Shown here piece by piece: positions 12,278 through 20,583 of a DNA stretch of 64,000 nucleotides (position 1 is the stretch's first letter; each line of letters begins with the position of its first letter). Origin of the DNA: Bacillus safensis FO-36b. GTDB taxonomy: Bacteria; Bacillota; Bacilli; Bacillales; Bacillaceae. Below the pieces are notes generated by a model, which worked only from the letters and a program-made list of their open reading frames with translations, was not told the DNA's origin and did no database searches. A program made the position numbers and the translations under genes. Location of the stretch: contig NZ_ASJD01000002.1 in assembly GCF_000691165.1 (NCBI RefSeq), forward strand, positions 124,001 to 188,000, read 5' to 3'.

Positions 12278-13576
12278 TTAATCGTATCGCTTCCGCAGCG
12301 TAGAGGACGGAAGATTCATTTGTTCGCGATATTTTGCAATGGTTCTGCGTGACGCCCGGATGCCAAAGGTTTGCTGAAGCAGCGTCATGATTTGCTGATC
12401 TGAATACGGTTTTTTCTTATTTTCCGTTTGGATGAGTTCTGCAATGTGCGTTTTGACAGTGTAGCTGGACGCCTCTTCTCGTGAATGCCCTTCTAATTTT
12501 GCTTGGAAAAATTGTTTCATTTCCATGAGACCATAAGGGGTTTGCACCATTTTCCCTTTTACAGTCCGGCTGACTGTTGACTCATGCACTTGCAGTATAT
12601 CTGCGATCCGCTTCATCGTAAGCGGTTTCATTTTATGTTTCCCTGTTAGGAAAAAATCTGTCTGATGTGAGATAATCTCACGAACGACATGAGTCATCGT
12701 TTGCTTTCTTTGCTTCAGCGCTTGGACAAGCCAATTGTACTGCTGCTCTTTTTCCTTTAAATACGTGTATGCTTCATGCCGCTTTTGTTCTTGAATCATG
12801 GCGAAGTAGCCTTCATTCATTTCAACGTCTGGAAAAGCGCGCTGATTCAGCTCAAATGTGATGTGATCCTGCATCACAGTAATCGTCACATCAGGCTCTA
12901 TATACAGATGCTCTTCATCATATGAGAAATGAAGGCCTGGTCTTGGTTCAAGCTGAGACACTACATCTTGTACCGCTTGGAGTGTTTTCATTGAAACACC
13001 TGTTTTCGCCGCAATTTCCTTCCAAGCCTTTCTGGCAAAAAGAAAGAAATGCTCTTCGATGATCAGCTCGGCTTCATACCAGCGTTCCTTTTTTCTTCTC
13101 AGTTGAAGGAGGATACATTCCTGCAATGATCTTGCGCCAATACCGGCAGGCTCTAGGGATTGCAGCTGATGAAGGACAGCTTCTACTTCTTCAGCTGGGA
13201 CCTCTAAGACAGCTGCCATTGCGTCAATCGGTTCATTTAGATAGCCATTGGAATCAATGGACTCAATCATAAAGTAGAAGATTCTTTGATTCTTTTCACT
13301 TAAATTTAAATCAATCGCCTGTCTCTTTAAAAACATTTGCAGGCTTTCTTTTTGATGCGTTCGATACGGCTCTGTCATTCGATCGTGTGATTTTTTATGA
13401 TAAACTGGTTGGTAGCTGTCCGTGTCTTTCCGCTCAATCAGAGGGTTCTCAAGTGCTAACTGGTCAAGATACTCGCCGAGCTCTGTGCAATTCAGCTGCA
13501 GCAGCGTAATGGCCTGCCTGAGTTCTGGTGTGAGCACCTGCTTTAATACCTGTTCTTGTTGCAGTTTAAGGCTCAT
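12278..13576 (-). CDS. sigL: RNA polymerase sigma-54 factor
   Basis: Sigma-54, 432 residues. Region I is glutamine/leucine-rich (LKLQQEQVLKQVLTPELRQAITLLQLNCTEL spans its start), which contacts activators. The C-terminal RpoN box is present as SRRTIAKYRE, preceded by the core-binding and HTH regions (ADILQVHESTVSRTVKGK). It directs transcription from -24/-12 promoters such as the one before rocD 3.8 kb away. Order lutR-sigL-yvfG-eps matches B. subtilis. It diverges from yvfG over a 70-bp gap. Confidence 0.96.
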   Translation of the reverse strand: MSLKLQQEQVLKQVLTPELRQAITLLQLNCTELGEYLDQLALENPLIERKDTDSYQPVYHKKSHDRMTEPYRTHQKESLQMFLKRQAIDLNLSEKNQRIFYFMIESIDSNGYLNEPIDAMAAVLEVPAEEVEAVLHQLQSLEPAGIGARSLQECILLQLRRKKERWYEAELIIEEHFFLFARKAWKEIAAKTGVSMKTLQAVQDVVSQLEPRPGLHFSYDEEHLYIEPDVTITVMQDHITFELNQRAFPDVEMNEGYFAMIQEQKRHEAYTYLKEKEQQYNWLVQALKQRKQTMTHVVREIISHQTDFFLTGKHKMKPLTMKRIADILQVHESTVSRTVKGKMVQTPYGLMEMKQFFQAKLEGHSREEASSYTVKTHIAELIQTENKKKPYSDQQIMTLLQQTFGIRASRRTIAKYREQMNLPSSTLRKRYD

Positions 13577-13646
13577 TGTCTCCCCTCCCTCTCATCATTT
13601 TACATGAAGATTGACGGACCGTATATACGAAATAGGAGTGATTTCT

Positions 13647-13862
13647 ATGTCTGAACTTTTTTCCGTTCCATACTTTGTCGACAACTTGAAGCAGCACATC
13701 GCCATGAACCAAAATGAAGACAAGGTTCATGCCATGAATGCCTATTACCGCTCAGTGGTGTCAACGCTTGTTCAAGACCAGCTGACCAAAAATGCGGTTG
13801 TATTGAAGCGAATTCAGCATCTTGATGAAGCCTATCAAAAGGTGAAAAAAGAAAGCGAATGA
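13647..13862 (+). CDS. yvfG: Small conserved protein YvfG
   Basis: 71-residue acidic, helical protein starting MSELFSVPYFVDNLKQHI, nearly identical from memory to B. subtilis YvfG (72 residues; structure known, function unknown). I place the start at ATG 13647 because AGGAGTG lies 8 bp upstream; a longer frame from 13611 has no ribosome site. No signal peptide or membrane segment. It is divergent from sigL and followed by a strong bidirectional terminator. Confidence 0.9.
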   Translation: MSELFSVPYFVDNLKQHIAMNQNEDKVHAMNAYYRSVVSTLVQDQLTKNAVVLKRIQHLDEAYQKVKKESE

Positions 13863-13872
13863 ACGAAAAAGA

Positions 13873-13901
13873 ACACCCTTTGTCAAGATGGCAAAGGGTG
13901 T
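13873..13901. terminator. Bidirectional terminator between yvfG and the MATE gene
   Basis: Perfect 10-bp stem ACACCCTTTG / CAAAGGGTGT, 9-nt loop; A-rich on the left (T run for the minus gene) and TTTAT on the right. The MATE stop codon (13883-13885) lies in the loop. Confidence 0.9.
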
Positions 13902-15208
13902 TTATCATATGCGAAAAGTTTCTGATCCAGCCTCGATTTATACATCATCAAAAAGCCAGACCGCCCTACAGTATAGATGATAAAAGCAAACCATAGGCCA
14001 TGATTGTGCCAAATAGGCGTGACCGCGGTTTGAACGACGATAAACAAAATCATCGCAAACAGCATCGAGTTTCTAACAGGGGCAATTTCTGTCGCACCTG
14101 TAAATACGCCGTAAATGACCAATCCGAAGCAAGCTGCAAATGGATAAAGAACAAGCCAGTCTGCATAGTGTAATGTCACATCAAGCAGCTGAGGGAGATT
14201 TGTAAACAAGCTCAATATCGGCTCTTTTAATAAAAAATAAACCGCCGCAATGACACATGCCATGACAAGTGCCCACTGCCTTGAAAGGGTTAAGGTTCTT
14301 TCATAGAGGGTGCGGTCATTTGCACCAACTGATCGGCCAACAAGGATGCTGGACGCATTGGCAAAACCATCGAACAAATAAGCCATGATGTAGTGAATTT
14401 GAAATAAGATGGCATTGGCTGCCAGCAGCTCTGTACCAAAAGAAGCACCTTTTGCGGTAAACATGTTGATGACCACTAGCAGACAGATCGTACGAATAAA
14501 CAAATCCTTATTCACATGAAACATTTTCTGCACTGCCTGTGTATCCATGATTTTCTTAATGGAAGGCATCTGGAATCCGTTTGACGAATGCTTCATGATG
14601 ATCCATGCCCCTAACACAAAAGCGGTTAGTTCAGATATCAATGTCGCAGCCGCAACTCCTTTGACTGCAAACGAAAACACATGAACAAGCAGAAATGCGA
14701 GCGCCATATTCATGACATTGATCAAGATTTGTAATGAAAGAGCTTCTTTCATTTTTGCCATCCCCATCAGCCAGCCCAATATGACATAATTCATTAAAGT
14801 AAATGGCGCTCCCCAAATGCGAATATGAAAATAGTCTGCGGCAAATTGACGGACATCAGCATCAGGAGAGATGACTAGAAAAGCAGATTGAATGATCGGC
14901 CATTGCAGAGCAATAAAACAAAGTCCGACGATGACGGCGACGAAAAAAGGTCTTAGAAAAGCAAGAACGCCTAGTTCCTCATTCTGCGCTCCGTTTGCCT
15001 GGGCGGCAAAAGCAGATGTACTGACCCGCAAAAAACCAAACAGCCAATATAATGTACTGAAAATGAGACTGCCGACCGCAACGCCTCCAATGTAAGCGGG
15101 ATTTGCGAGCTGACCGACAACCGCTGTATCAACAGCTCCAAGTAATGGAGTGGTCATCGTTGAAATTGTTAAAGGAATAGCCAAAGCCAAATACGCTCGA
15201 TGGTTCAT
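13883..15208 (-). CDS. MATE-family multidrug efflux transporter (DinF-like)
   Basis: 441-residue membrane protein with about 12 hydrophobic helices in two MATE repeats. The start MNHRAYLALAIPLTISTMTTPLLGAVDTAVVGQL is typical of the DinF branch. ATG 15208 is chosen because AAAGGAAGG is correctly spaced; the frame runs 21 codons further upstream without support. Such proteins export cationic or hydrophobic compounds with Na+ or H+ antiport. The substrate cannot be told from sequence. It stands alone, with a terminator hairpin and a repeat remnant upstream and a bidirectional terminator downstream. Confidence 0.87.
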   Translation of the reverse strand: MNHRAYLALAIPLTISTMTTPLLGAVDTAVVGQLANPAYIGGVAVGSLIFSTLYWLFGFLRVSTSAFAAQANGAQNEELGVLAFLRPFFVAVIVGLCFIALQWPIIQSAFLVISPDADVRQFAADYFHIRIWGAPFTLMNYVILGWLMGMAKMKEALSLQILINVMNMALAFLLVHVFSFAVKGVAAATLISELTAFVLGAWIIMKHSSNGFQMPSIKKIMDTQAVQKMFHVNKDLFIRTICLLVVINMFTAKGASFGTELLAANAILFQIHYIMAYLFDGFANASSILVGRSVGANDRTLYERTLTLSRQWALVMACVIAAVYFLLKEPILSLFTNLPQLLDVTLHYADWLVLYPFAACFGLVIYGVFTGATEIAPVRNSMLFAMILFIVVQTAVTPIWHNHGLWFAFIIYTVGRSGFLMMYKSRLDQKLFAYDKHPLPS

Positions 15209-15236
15209 CGCTGCCGCCTTCCTTTCATGAAAAATA

Positions 15237-15256
15237 GCCTCTTTCCTAAAAGAGGC
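15237..15256 (-). terminator. Terminator after the Fur-controlled ABC operon
   Basis: Stem GCCTCTTT / AAAGAGGC, 4-nt loop, then TATTTTTC on the minus strand. It ends the operon whose last gene stops at 15352, and directly abuts the repeat remnant at 15258-15331. Confidence 0.82.
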
Positions 15257-15257
15257 G

Positions 15258-15331
15258 CAGATTGCTCGCAAAGGGCTAAAATCTTTCTTTTCGCCCTTTG
15301 TCTTTTTTTCAGCTTGAGACCTACACGCTGA
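15258..15331 (+). repeat. Shortened copy of the terminator-associated repeat
   Basis: Begins CAGATTG and ends CACGCTGA like the two 176-bp copies at 40136 and 55034. It keeps the first hairpin in altered form (CAAAGGGCTAAAAT ... TTTTCGCCCTTTG) and the TTTCAGC arm, but lacks about 100 bp of the interior. It starts one base after a terminator hairpin, the same placement as the full copies. Confidence 0.8.
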
Positions 15332-15351
15332 GGTATTGATAAAATGAAGTT

Positions 15352-16167
15352 TTACCGAACCGGTCTGCCAATCGTTCGTGACAAAGGATGGTCTGCGAGC
15401 ATTGCATTTCTCATTTTCCGCACCGCTTCCTTTTCTGATGAAAAAAAATCATCCTTTGATTGAAACTGGGCAGCAAGCTCTCCTTGATCAAGAATCGCCA
15501 ATTGATCACATAAGTGATAGGCTGCTGTTATATCATGTGTAATAAATAAGTAAGCCACACCCAGCTCCTTCTTTAATTCTACTAATAAATCTAAAATGAC
15601 AGCCTGTGTGACCATGTCTAAGCTGCTGACAGATTCATCAAGTACAATGAGCTTTGGCTGGAGCAATAAGGCTCTAGCGATGTTGATCCTTTGCAGCTGG
15701 CCGCCGCTGAATTGGTGCGGATATTTAGACAAATCCTTTTCACCGAGCCCGACTCTTTCCAGCCAGTGAATCAGTATGTTTTTACGTTCCTTCCGGCTCA
15801 TAGATTCATAGTTTTCAAGCGGCTCAGATAAAATTTGTTCGACTGTCCACCTTGGATTTACCGCCGAATAGGAATCCTGAAACACCGCTTGCACATGCCG
15901 GCGAAAATGCTTACGTGTTGGCTGATCTGCACGATAGACATCCTGACCTTCAAAAAGAACCTGTCCAGCTCTTGGTTTCTCTAAACCAAGTATGATGCGG
16001 CCAAGTGTACTTTTTCCTGCACCGCTTTGTCCCAGCAGCCCAAGGCAGGTGCCTTCTTCAATAGTTAAATCGACGCTTTTCAGAACAGGGGCTGCGCCTT
16101 TTTTTCTCACTAGAAATGACCGGCTGTTGTATGCATGACTGACTGCTTTCACTTCTAATAAATGCAA
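15352..16167 (-). CDS. ABC transporter ATPase, OppF/NikE type (Fur-controlled operon)
   Basis: Second ATPase of a Nik/Opp-class importer, about 271 residues. Walker A GQSGAGKST, Q-loop region, signature SGGQLQRINIARAL, Walker B LIVLDESVSSLD and switch histidine in FITHD are intact. The best ribosome site (GAGGTGAG) favours a TTG start at 16167; an upstream GTG at 16179 is also possible. It follows the first ATPase after 1 bp or overlaps it. It energises the two permeases upstream together with its partner. The operon ends in the terminator at 15237-15256. Confidence 0.88.
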   Translation of the reverse strand: MHLLEVKAVSHAYNSRSFLVRKKGAAPVLKSVDLTIEEGTCLGLLGQSGAGKSTLGRIILGLEKPRAGQVLFEGQDVYRADQPTRKHFRRHVQAVFQDSYSAVNPRWTVEQILSEPLENYESMSRKERKNILIHWLERVGLGEKDLSKYPHQFSGGQLQRINIARALLLQPKLIVLDESVSSLDMVTQAVILDLLVELKKELGVAYLFITHDITAAYHLCDQLAILDQGELAAQFQSKDDFFSSEKEAVRKMRNAMLADHPLSRTIGRPVR

Positions 16168-16180
16168 GGGACTTCTCACC

Positions 16181-16987
16181 TCAAATCGGACAAACAGCTG
16201 GGATGGATGGACGAGCTGCTAATAGTTTTTTTGTATAATCATGCTTTGGTTGTTCAAAAAGTTCAAGAACTCCCGCCTTTTCAACTATTTCTCCTTGTTT
16301 CATGACGACAACTTGATCTGCCATTTCAGCAATGACACCAAGATCGTGGGTAATGAGTAAAATGGCCGTTCCATGTTCATGACGAATTTGGTTCAGATGC
16401 TGAAGCACCCGTTTCTGATTGTGTACATCTAATGCGGTTGTCGGCTCATCTGCAATGATGAGGGGCGGGTGCATACAGGCAGCCATGGCAATCATGACAC
16501 GCTGCAGCATCCCTCCGCTTAATTCAAAAGGATACTTATTGAACAGCTGGTCTGGCTGCGGCAGATTCATTTTCGCTAACGCATCTATTGCCTGTGATCG
16601 TGCCTTCCTTTTACTGACAGCAGTATGCCGGCGGATGGTTTCAACCAGCTGATGGCCGATTGTCCATACCGGCGTAAAGCTGTTCATTGGATTTTGCATA
16701 ATATACGAGATGTCTTTGCCCCGAATGGAACGCATATCCTTTTCACTTATACCGATCAATTCTCGTCCCTGTAATGTGATACTGCCAGTGACTTCAGTTG
16801 TTTTTCGATCAAGCATCCGTAAGATCGACATACTTGTTACTGTTTTCCCGCAGCCGCTCTCACCGATTAATCCAAGAATTTGACCACGCCCTACTTCAAA
16901 CGAGACTTCTTGAATAAGAGGGGTTGTCCCTTGAGGTGTTTTCGTCTGCACATGCAGGTTCTCTATTTGTAAAATGGACTCTTGCAC
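16181..16987 (-). CDS. ABC transporter ATPase, OppD/NikD type (Fur-controlled operon)
   Basis: First ATPase of the importer, about 268 residues from the preferred GTG at 16987 (AAAGGA 9 bp upstream); ATG 16996 is immediately next to that site and less likely. Walker A GESGCGKTVT, signature LSGGMLQRVMIAMA, Walker B LIIADEPTTALD and LLITHD are visible. The LSGGM variant and the PTTALD string are typical of nickel/peptide NikD/OppD proteins. It partners with the gene at 15352. Confidence 0.88.
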   Translation of the reverse strand: MQESILQIENLHVQTKTPQGTTPLIQEVSFEVGRGQILGLIGESGCGKTVTSMSILRMLDRKTTEVTGSITLQGRELIGISEKDMRSIRGKDISYIMQNPMNSFTPVWTIGHQLVETIRRHTAVSKRKARSQAIDALAKMNLPQPDQLFNKYPFELSGGMLQRVMIAMAACMHPPLIIADEPTTALDVHNQKRVLQHLNQIRHEHGTAILLITHDLGVIAEMADQVVVMKQGEIVEKAGVLELFEQPKHDYTKKLLAARPSIPAVCPI

Positions 16988-17000
16988 ATTGATCATTCCT

Positions 17001-17834
17001 TTACACACGGCGTTTGATGCCATATTTCTCTGAAAGGGCTTCTCCTAGTAAATTAAACAGAACCACCACAGCCATGATCACAAGACCTGGGTACAGCATT
17101 AACTGAGGATTCGTTTGAATGTACGACTTTCCTTCATGAATCATCGCTCCCCATTCAGGCATAGGAGGCTGAACCCCTAATCCGAGGAAAGACATCGCAG
17201 AAATGTCCATAATCGCCCAGCCCATTTCAAGTGTTCCAATGACGGCTAATGGCGGCAGAACATTTGGAATCATATGCTTTCTCATGATGTTCCAGTGCGA
17301 GGTCCCACTGATCTTCGCAGCTGCAATAAAGTTCTGTTCTTTTAAACTGAGCACCATTCCTCGGAAGACGCGCGCATAATACACCCATTGCACAAGCATC
17401 AAGGCAAGTACGACTTGAGAAAGTCCCGGACCGAAGATGCCGACTAATCCAAGGATCAGCACCAGGTTTGGAAATGCCATGACGCCGTCACAGATTCTCA
17501 TCAATACGTGATCGATCCAGCCGCCTTTGTATCCTGAAAACAGGCCGACAATTAAACCAATGAATAACGAAGAAAGAAAGATTAATAGCGCACAGCCAAG
17601 CGAAACACGCGCACCATATAAAACACGAGATAAATTGCATCGCCCTAATTGATCTGTCCCAAGAGGATACTCCCACGAAGACCCCTTTAGCTTCATCGCT
17701 AGATTGACAGCTGCCGGATCATGCGGAGCGATCCACGGTGCACATATTGTCACAATCAGCAGGAGACCGAGCAGCAAAGCGCAGATCGAGATCATCTTTT
17801 GATGAGAGAAGAGATGTTTTACTTTTGTCATCAT
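17001..17834 (-). CDS. ABC transporter permease, OppC/NikC type (Fur-controlled operon)
   Basis: 277 residues, about six transmembrane helices, with the N-terminal OppC-type segment WIAPHDPAAVNL and YPLGTDQLGRC, and the inner-membrane EAA-loop region near KISGTSHWNIMRKHMIPNVL. The start overlaps the stop of the upstream permease in an ATGA, so they are translationally coupled. It forms the channel heterodimer with the protein at 17831. Confidence 0.88.
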   Translation of the reverse strand: MMTKVKHLFSHQKMISICALLLGLLLIVTICAPWIAPHDPAAVNLAMKLKGSSWEYPLGTDQLGRCNLSRVLYGARVSLGCALLIFLSSLFIGLIVGLFSGYKGGWIDHVLMRICDGVMAFPNLVLILGLVGIFGPGLSQVVLALMLVQWVYYARVFRGMVLSLKEQNFIAAAKISGTSHWNIMRKHMIPNVLPPLAVIGTLEMGWAIMDISAMSFLGLGVQPPMPEWGAMIHEGKSYIQTNPQLMLYPGLVIMAVVVLFNLLGEALSEKYGIKRRV

Positions 17835-18775
17835 TGCTGGCGGCCTTCCTTTCTAGAAATACGGGGGTCAATGATCAGCTGAACTAAGTCAACGATCAAG
17901 CTGCTCAAGATAAAAATACAGGCCGACATGAGGACATAAAATTGAATGACAGGCAGATCCCGGTTAAAGATCGCTTCAATAAAAAAGCGGCCAAACCCCG
18001 GCCATGAGTAAACGGCCTCTACAATAATGGTTCCGGTTAACAGCTTGCCAAGGTTCACCCCTAGTCCGGTCAGCATCGGCGATATCGCCATTCTGAACAC
18101 ATGCTTGAACATGATCGATTGTTCCTTCAATCCTCTGATTCTCGCATATTGAACGAAAGGCTCTTGAAGCGCCTCACTCACACTTGACCGTAACAGCCTT
18201 GTATACGTAGCAATTAAAGGGACTGCCAGTGTGATCGACGGCAGAATGAGATGCTCCCATGTTCCAATCCCTTCAACTGGTAAGAGGTCAAGCTTCACTG
18301 AAAAAAAGAAGATGAGCAAATACCCCAAGACAAACGTCGGGATAGATGCTCCTAAGAAAGAAATGAGCCGGCTCACATGATCCACGGCACCATTTTTCCT
18401 CATGCCGCTGAAAAAGCCGAGCGGAATGCTGACACAAATAGCGATCAGCAGACTGGTAAGCGCCAATTGAATTGTCGCCGGTATTCGATAAATCACCTCA
18501 TCAACGACAGGCTGATTGGACATATACGACTGGCCGAAATCAAGGTGAATGACTTTTTCAATGGTATGAAGATACTGCATATAAAATGGCTCATCTAAGC
18601 CGAATTCACTTCGTTTTTGCGCTAATATTTCATCCGTAGGCTGAATATGAGCCGCTGCTAAATATGCCTCAGCCGGGTCAACTGGCGAGAGGTGAATCAT
18701 ACCAGTTGTGAGCAGTGTGGCTAATAAAAATACAGGAATAATTGATAGCACTCGTTTGACGATATAGCGGCCCAT
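17831..18775 (-). CDS. ABC transporter permease, OppB/NikB type (Fur-controlled operon)
   Basis: 314 residues with six hydrophobic helices; begins MGRYIVKRVLSIIPVFL, typical of the NikB/OppB N-terminal helix, and carries the EAA-like loop IRGLKEQSIMFKHVFRMA. It lies 18 bp after the binding-protein gene and overlaps the next permease by 4 bp. Confidence 0.88.
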   Translation of the reverse strand: MGRYIVKRVLSIIPVFLLATLLTTGMIHLSPVDPAEAYLAAAHIQPTDEILAQKRSEFGLDEPFYMQYLHTIEKVIHLDFGQSYMSNQPVVDEVIYRIPATIQLALTSLLIAICVSIPLGFFSGMRKNGAVDHVSRLISFLGASIPTFVLGYLLIFFFSVKLDLLPVEGIGTWEHLILPSITLAVPLIATYTRLLRSSVSEALQEPFVQYARIRGLKEQSIMFKHVFRMAISPMLTGLGVNLGKLLTGTIIVEAVYSWPGFGRFFIEAIFNRDLPVIQFYVLMSACIFILSSLIVDLVQLIIDPRISRKEGRQQ

Positions 18776-18793
18776 TTCCTTACCTTCCTTCTG

Positions 18794-20416
18794 TTACTTC
18801 AGCTTAATGCCTGTGAAAGGATGTTCATCACGATTTGCAGGGAATTCAAAGTCCTTCACAGCTTTTTGATAAACGGCTGTCTTTTTAAAATAAGAGATTG
18901 GCACAATTGCCCCTTGATCCTGTAAAGAGGATAAAACAGACGAATACAGTGCTTTGCGTTTCTTTTCATTTGTTGTGGATGGAATTTCCGTCATTTCTTT
19001 GATCAGCTTTTCCTTATTTGGGTAGGCTGAAATGGCTTCTTTGAATCCAAAACCATCTGATGAGAGAACGTTCATAAATGTATGCGGATCATACGGCGCT
19101 CCGTAGTTGCTAAAGAAGTTCATATCAAACTTATTGGCTTTAAAGCGCTGAACCTGTGTGGCCAAATCCACACCCTCAAGCTTAACGCCGACACCAACGG
19201 CTGCCCATTCTGCTTGCAGCGTTTCCGCCATCGCTTTTTGAATCGATTCCGCTGAGTCATACATCATACTAAACTCAAGCTTTTTCCCATCTTTTTCACG
19301 AACGGATTTTCCTTTTGGAAGTGTCCAGCCCGCTTCATCCAGCAATGCTTTGGCTTTGTCCACATCATATTTGAAAGACTTCACTTGAATGTGTGACATA
19401 TACGGCATGTTAGTCGGCAGGATGTGATCTGCTTCATCCTCTAAACCTGAGGTGACCCCTTCTACCATTGATTTTTTATTGAAGGCATATTGAAGGGCAT
19501 GACGCACTTTCTCATCAGACAGCTGATTCACTTTTGTGTTCATAACAAGCTGTCTCGTTGCAACAGGCTCTGACATTTTCGTTTCATACTTGCCGCTTGC
19601 CTCAAGCTGTTTGTAGGAATCAAGGCTAATGGTTCCTTCTCCGTAAAGTAAATCCACATCACCTTTTTCAAATGCCATGACTCTCGTTTCCGCATCTGGG
19701 ATGACCTTTACCTTGATTTCTTTTACCTTTGGTTTTTCTCCCCAATAATGATCGTTTCGTTCGAAAATGGCATAATCATCTTTCTTATATGTTTTTAAAA
19801 CCCAAGGGCCTGTCCCCACTGGTTTTTCAATTCCTTTTGACGTATCTCCGTTTTTAGGGAAACCTGCTTCACCTAAGAAACGAACTGGACGAACAACAGC
19901 TAATTCTTGCACAGTTGGATAATAAGGTGCTGTTAATGTGAGTTTAAATGTCTTTTTATCAACGGCTTCTGTCTTTTTGATTTTCTTAATGACACCTAAC
20001 CAGCTATGTAAATCTTTATTTTTTAAAATCGTATCGAAGTTCTTTTTGACAATGTCCGCATTAAATTTAGAGCCGTCTGAGAATGTCACTCCATCTCTTA
20101 AATGGAACGTATACACCTTGCCATCCTTTGAAACATCCCATGATTTCGCTAATTCAGGTTTCAGCTTACCATTCTTTTGATAGCTGACCAATGGCTCATA
20201 AATCATTGATTGCGCAAATAATTGTGATGGGTTGTATACGTGTGGATTCATTTCACCAATATCTCTTGGCCACGCCATTGTGATCATATCAGGATGATCC
20301 TTATTGCCTTCTGCTCCATTGTTTGTTTGAGAGCATCCTACAAGTAAAAAGAAAATAAGCAGAAATGGTAATGCTGAATTTATTTTAATTTTCGGAAAAT
20401 TTCTCCAAATAGACAT
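18794..20416 (-). CDS. Substrate-binding lipoprotein, NikA/CntA-like (Fur-controlled)
   Basis: 540-residue cluster C (SBP_bac_5) lipoprotein. Signal peptide ends at lipobox LLVGC with the cysteine near residue 28; the mature part shows the family landmarks ITMAWPRDIGEMNPH, LAKSWDVSKDGKVYTFHLRD and VTFSDGSKFNA. The start MAWPRDIGxxNPHxY and ERNDHYWGEKP are typical of nickel/metallophore binders (NikA, CntA) rather than OppA oligopeptide binders. First gene of a five-gene operon, with a Fur box on its promoter. The real cargo could be free Ni, a metal-opine complex or a short peptide; sequence alone does not decide. It resembles the protein at 45619 throughout. Confidence 0.87.
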   Translation of the reverse strand: MSIWRNFPKIKINSALPFLLIFFLLVGCSQTNNGAEGNKDHPDMITMAWPRDIGEMNPHVYNPSQLFAQSMIYEPLVSYQKNGKLKPELAKSWDVSKDGKVYTFHLRDGVTFSDGSKFNADIVKKNFDTILKNKDLHSWLGVIKKIKKTEAVDKKTFKLTLTAPYYPTVQELAVVRPVRFLGEAGFPKNGDTSKGIEKPVGTGPWVLKTYKKDDYAIFERNDHYWGEKPKVKEIKVKVIPDAETRVMAFEKGDVDLLYGEGTISLDSYKQLEASGKYETKMSEPVATRQLVMNTKVNQLSDEKVRHALQYAFNKKSMVEGVTSGLEDEADHILPTNMPYMSHIQVKSFKYDVDKAKALLDEAGWTLPKGKSVREKDGKKLEFSMMYDSAESIQKAMAETLQAEWAAVGVGVKLEGVDLATQVQRFKANKFDMNFFSNYGAPYDPHTFMNVLSSDGFGFKEAISAYPNKEKLIKEMTEIPSTTNEKKRKALYSSVLSSLQDQGAIVPISYFKKTAVYQKAVKDFEFPANRDEHPFTGIKLK

Positions 20417-20439
20417 AAGTTGTTCCTCCTAATTGATGC

Positions 20440-20454
20440 TGATAATCATTTTCA
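20440..20454. promoter_or_regulatory. Fur box of the first Nik-type operon
   Basis: TGATAATCATTTTCA, 14 of 15 matches to the Fur 7-1-7 consensus TGATAATNATTATCA. It overlaps the -10 edge and transcription start of the promoter at 20454-20482, a repressing position. Confidence 0.88.
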
Positions 20455-20482
20455 TTTTAAGGAGGAAGGCACCTGTTGTCAA
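20454..20482 (-). promoter_or_regulatory. Sigma-A promoter of the first Nik-type operon
   Basis: Minus strand TTGACA (20477-20482), 17-bp spacer, TAAAAT (20454-20459): an almost ideal promoter, held in check by the adjoining Fur box. Confidence 0.9.
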
Positions 20483-20557
20483 TATCATATTTGATACGAA
20501 ATGACAACACTTATTCCTATTTATTCCATAAATTGAGGAATTTGATAGAAAGAGAGG

Positions 20558-20583
20558 CAGGCTGCTTACGAATGAGCAGCCTG
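20558..20583 (-). terminator. Hairpin at the end of the eps operon
   Basis: 9-bp stem CAGGCTGCT / AGCAGCCTG with an 8-nt loop; the epsN stop codon (20566-20568) is inside it. The following tract (CCTCTCTTTC) is only moderately T-rich. Confidence 0.7.
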
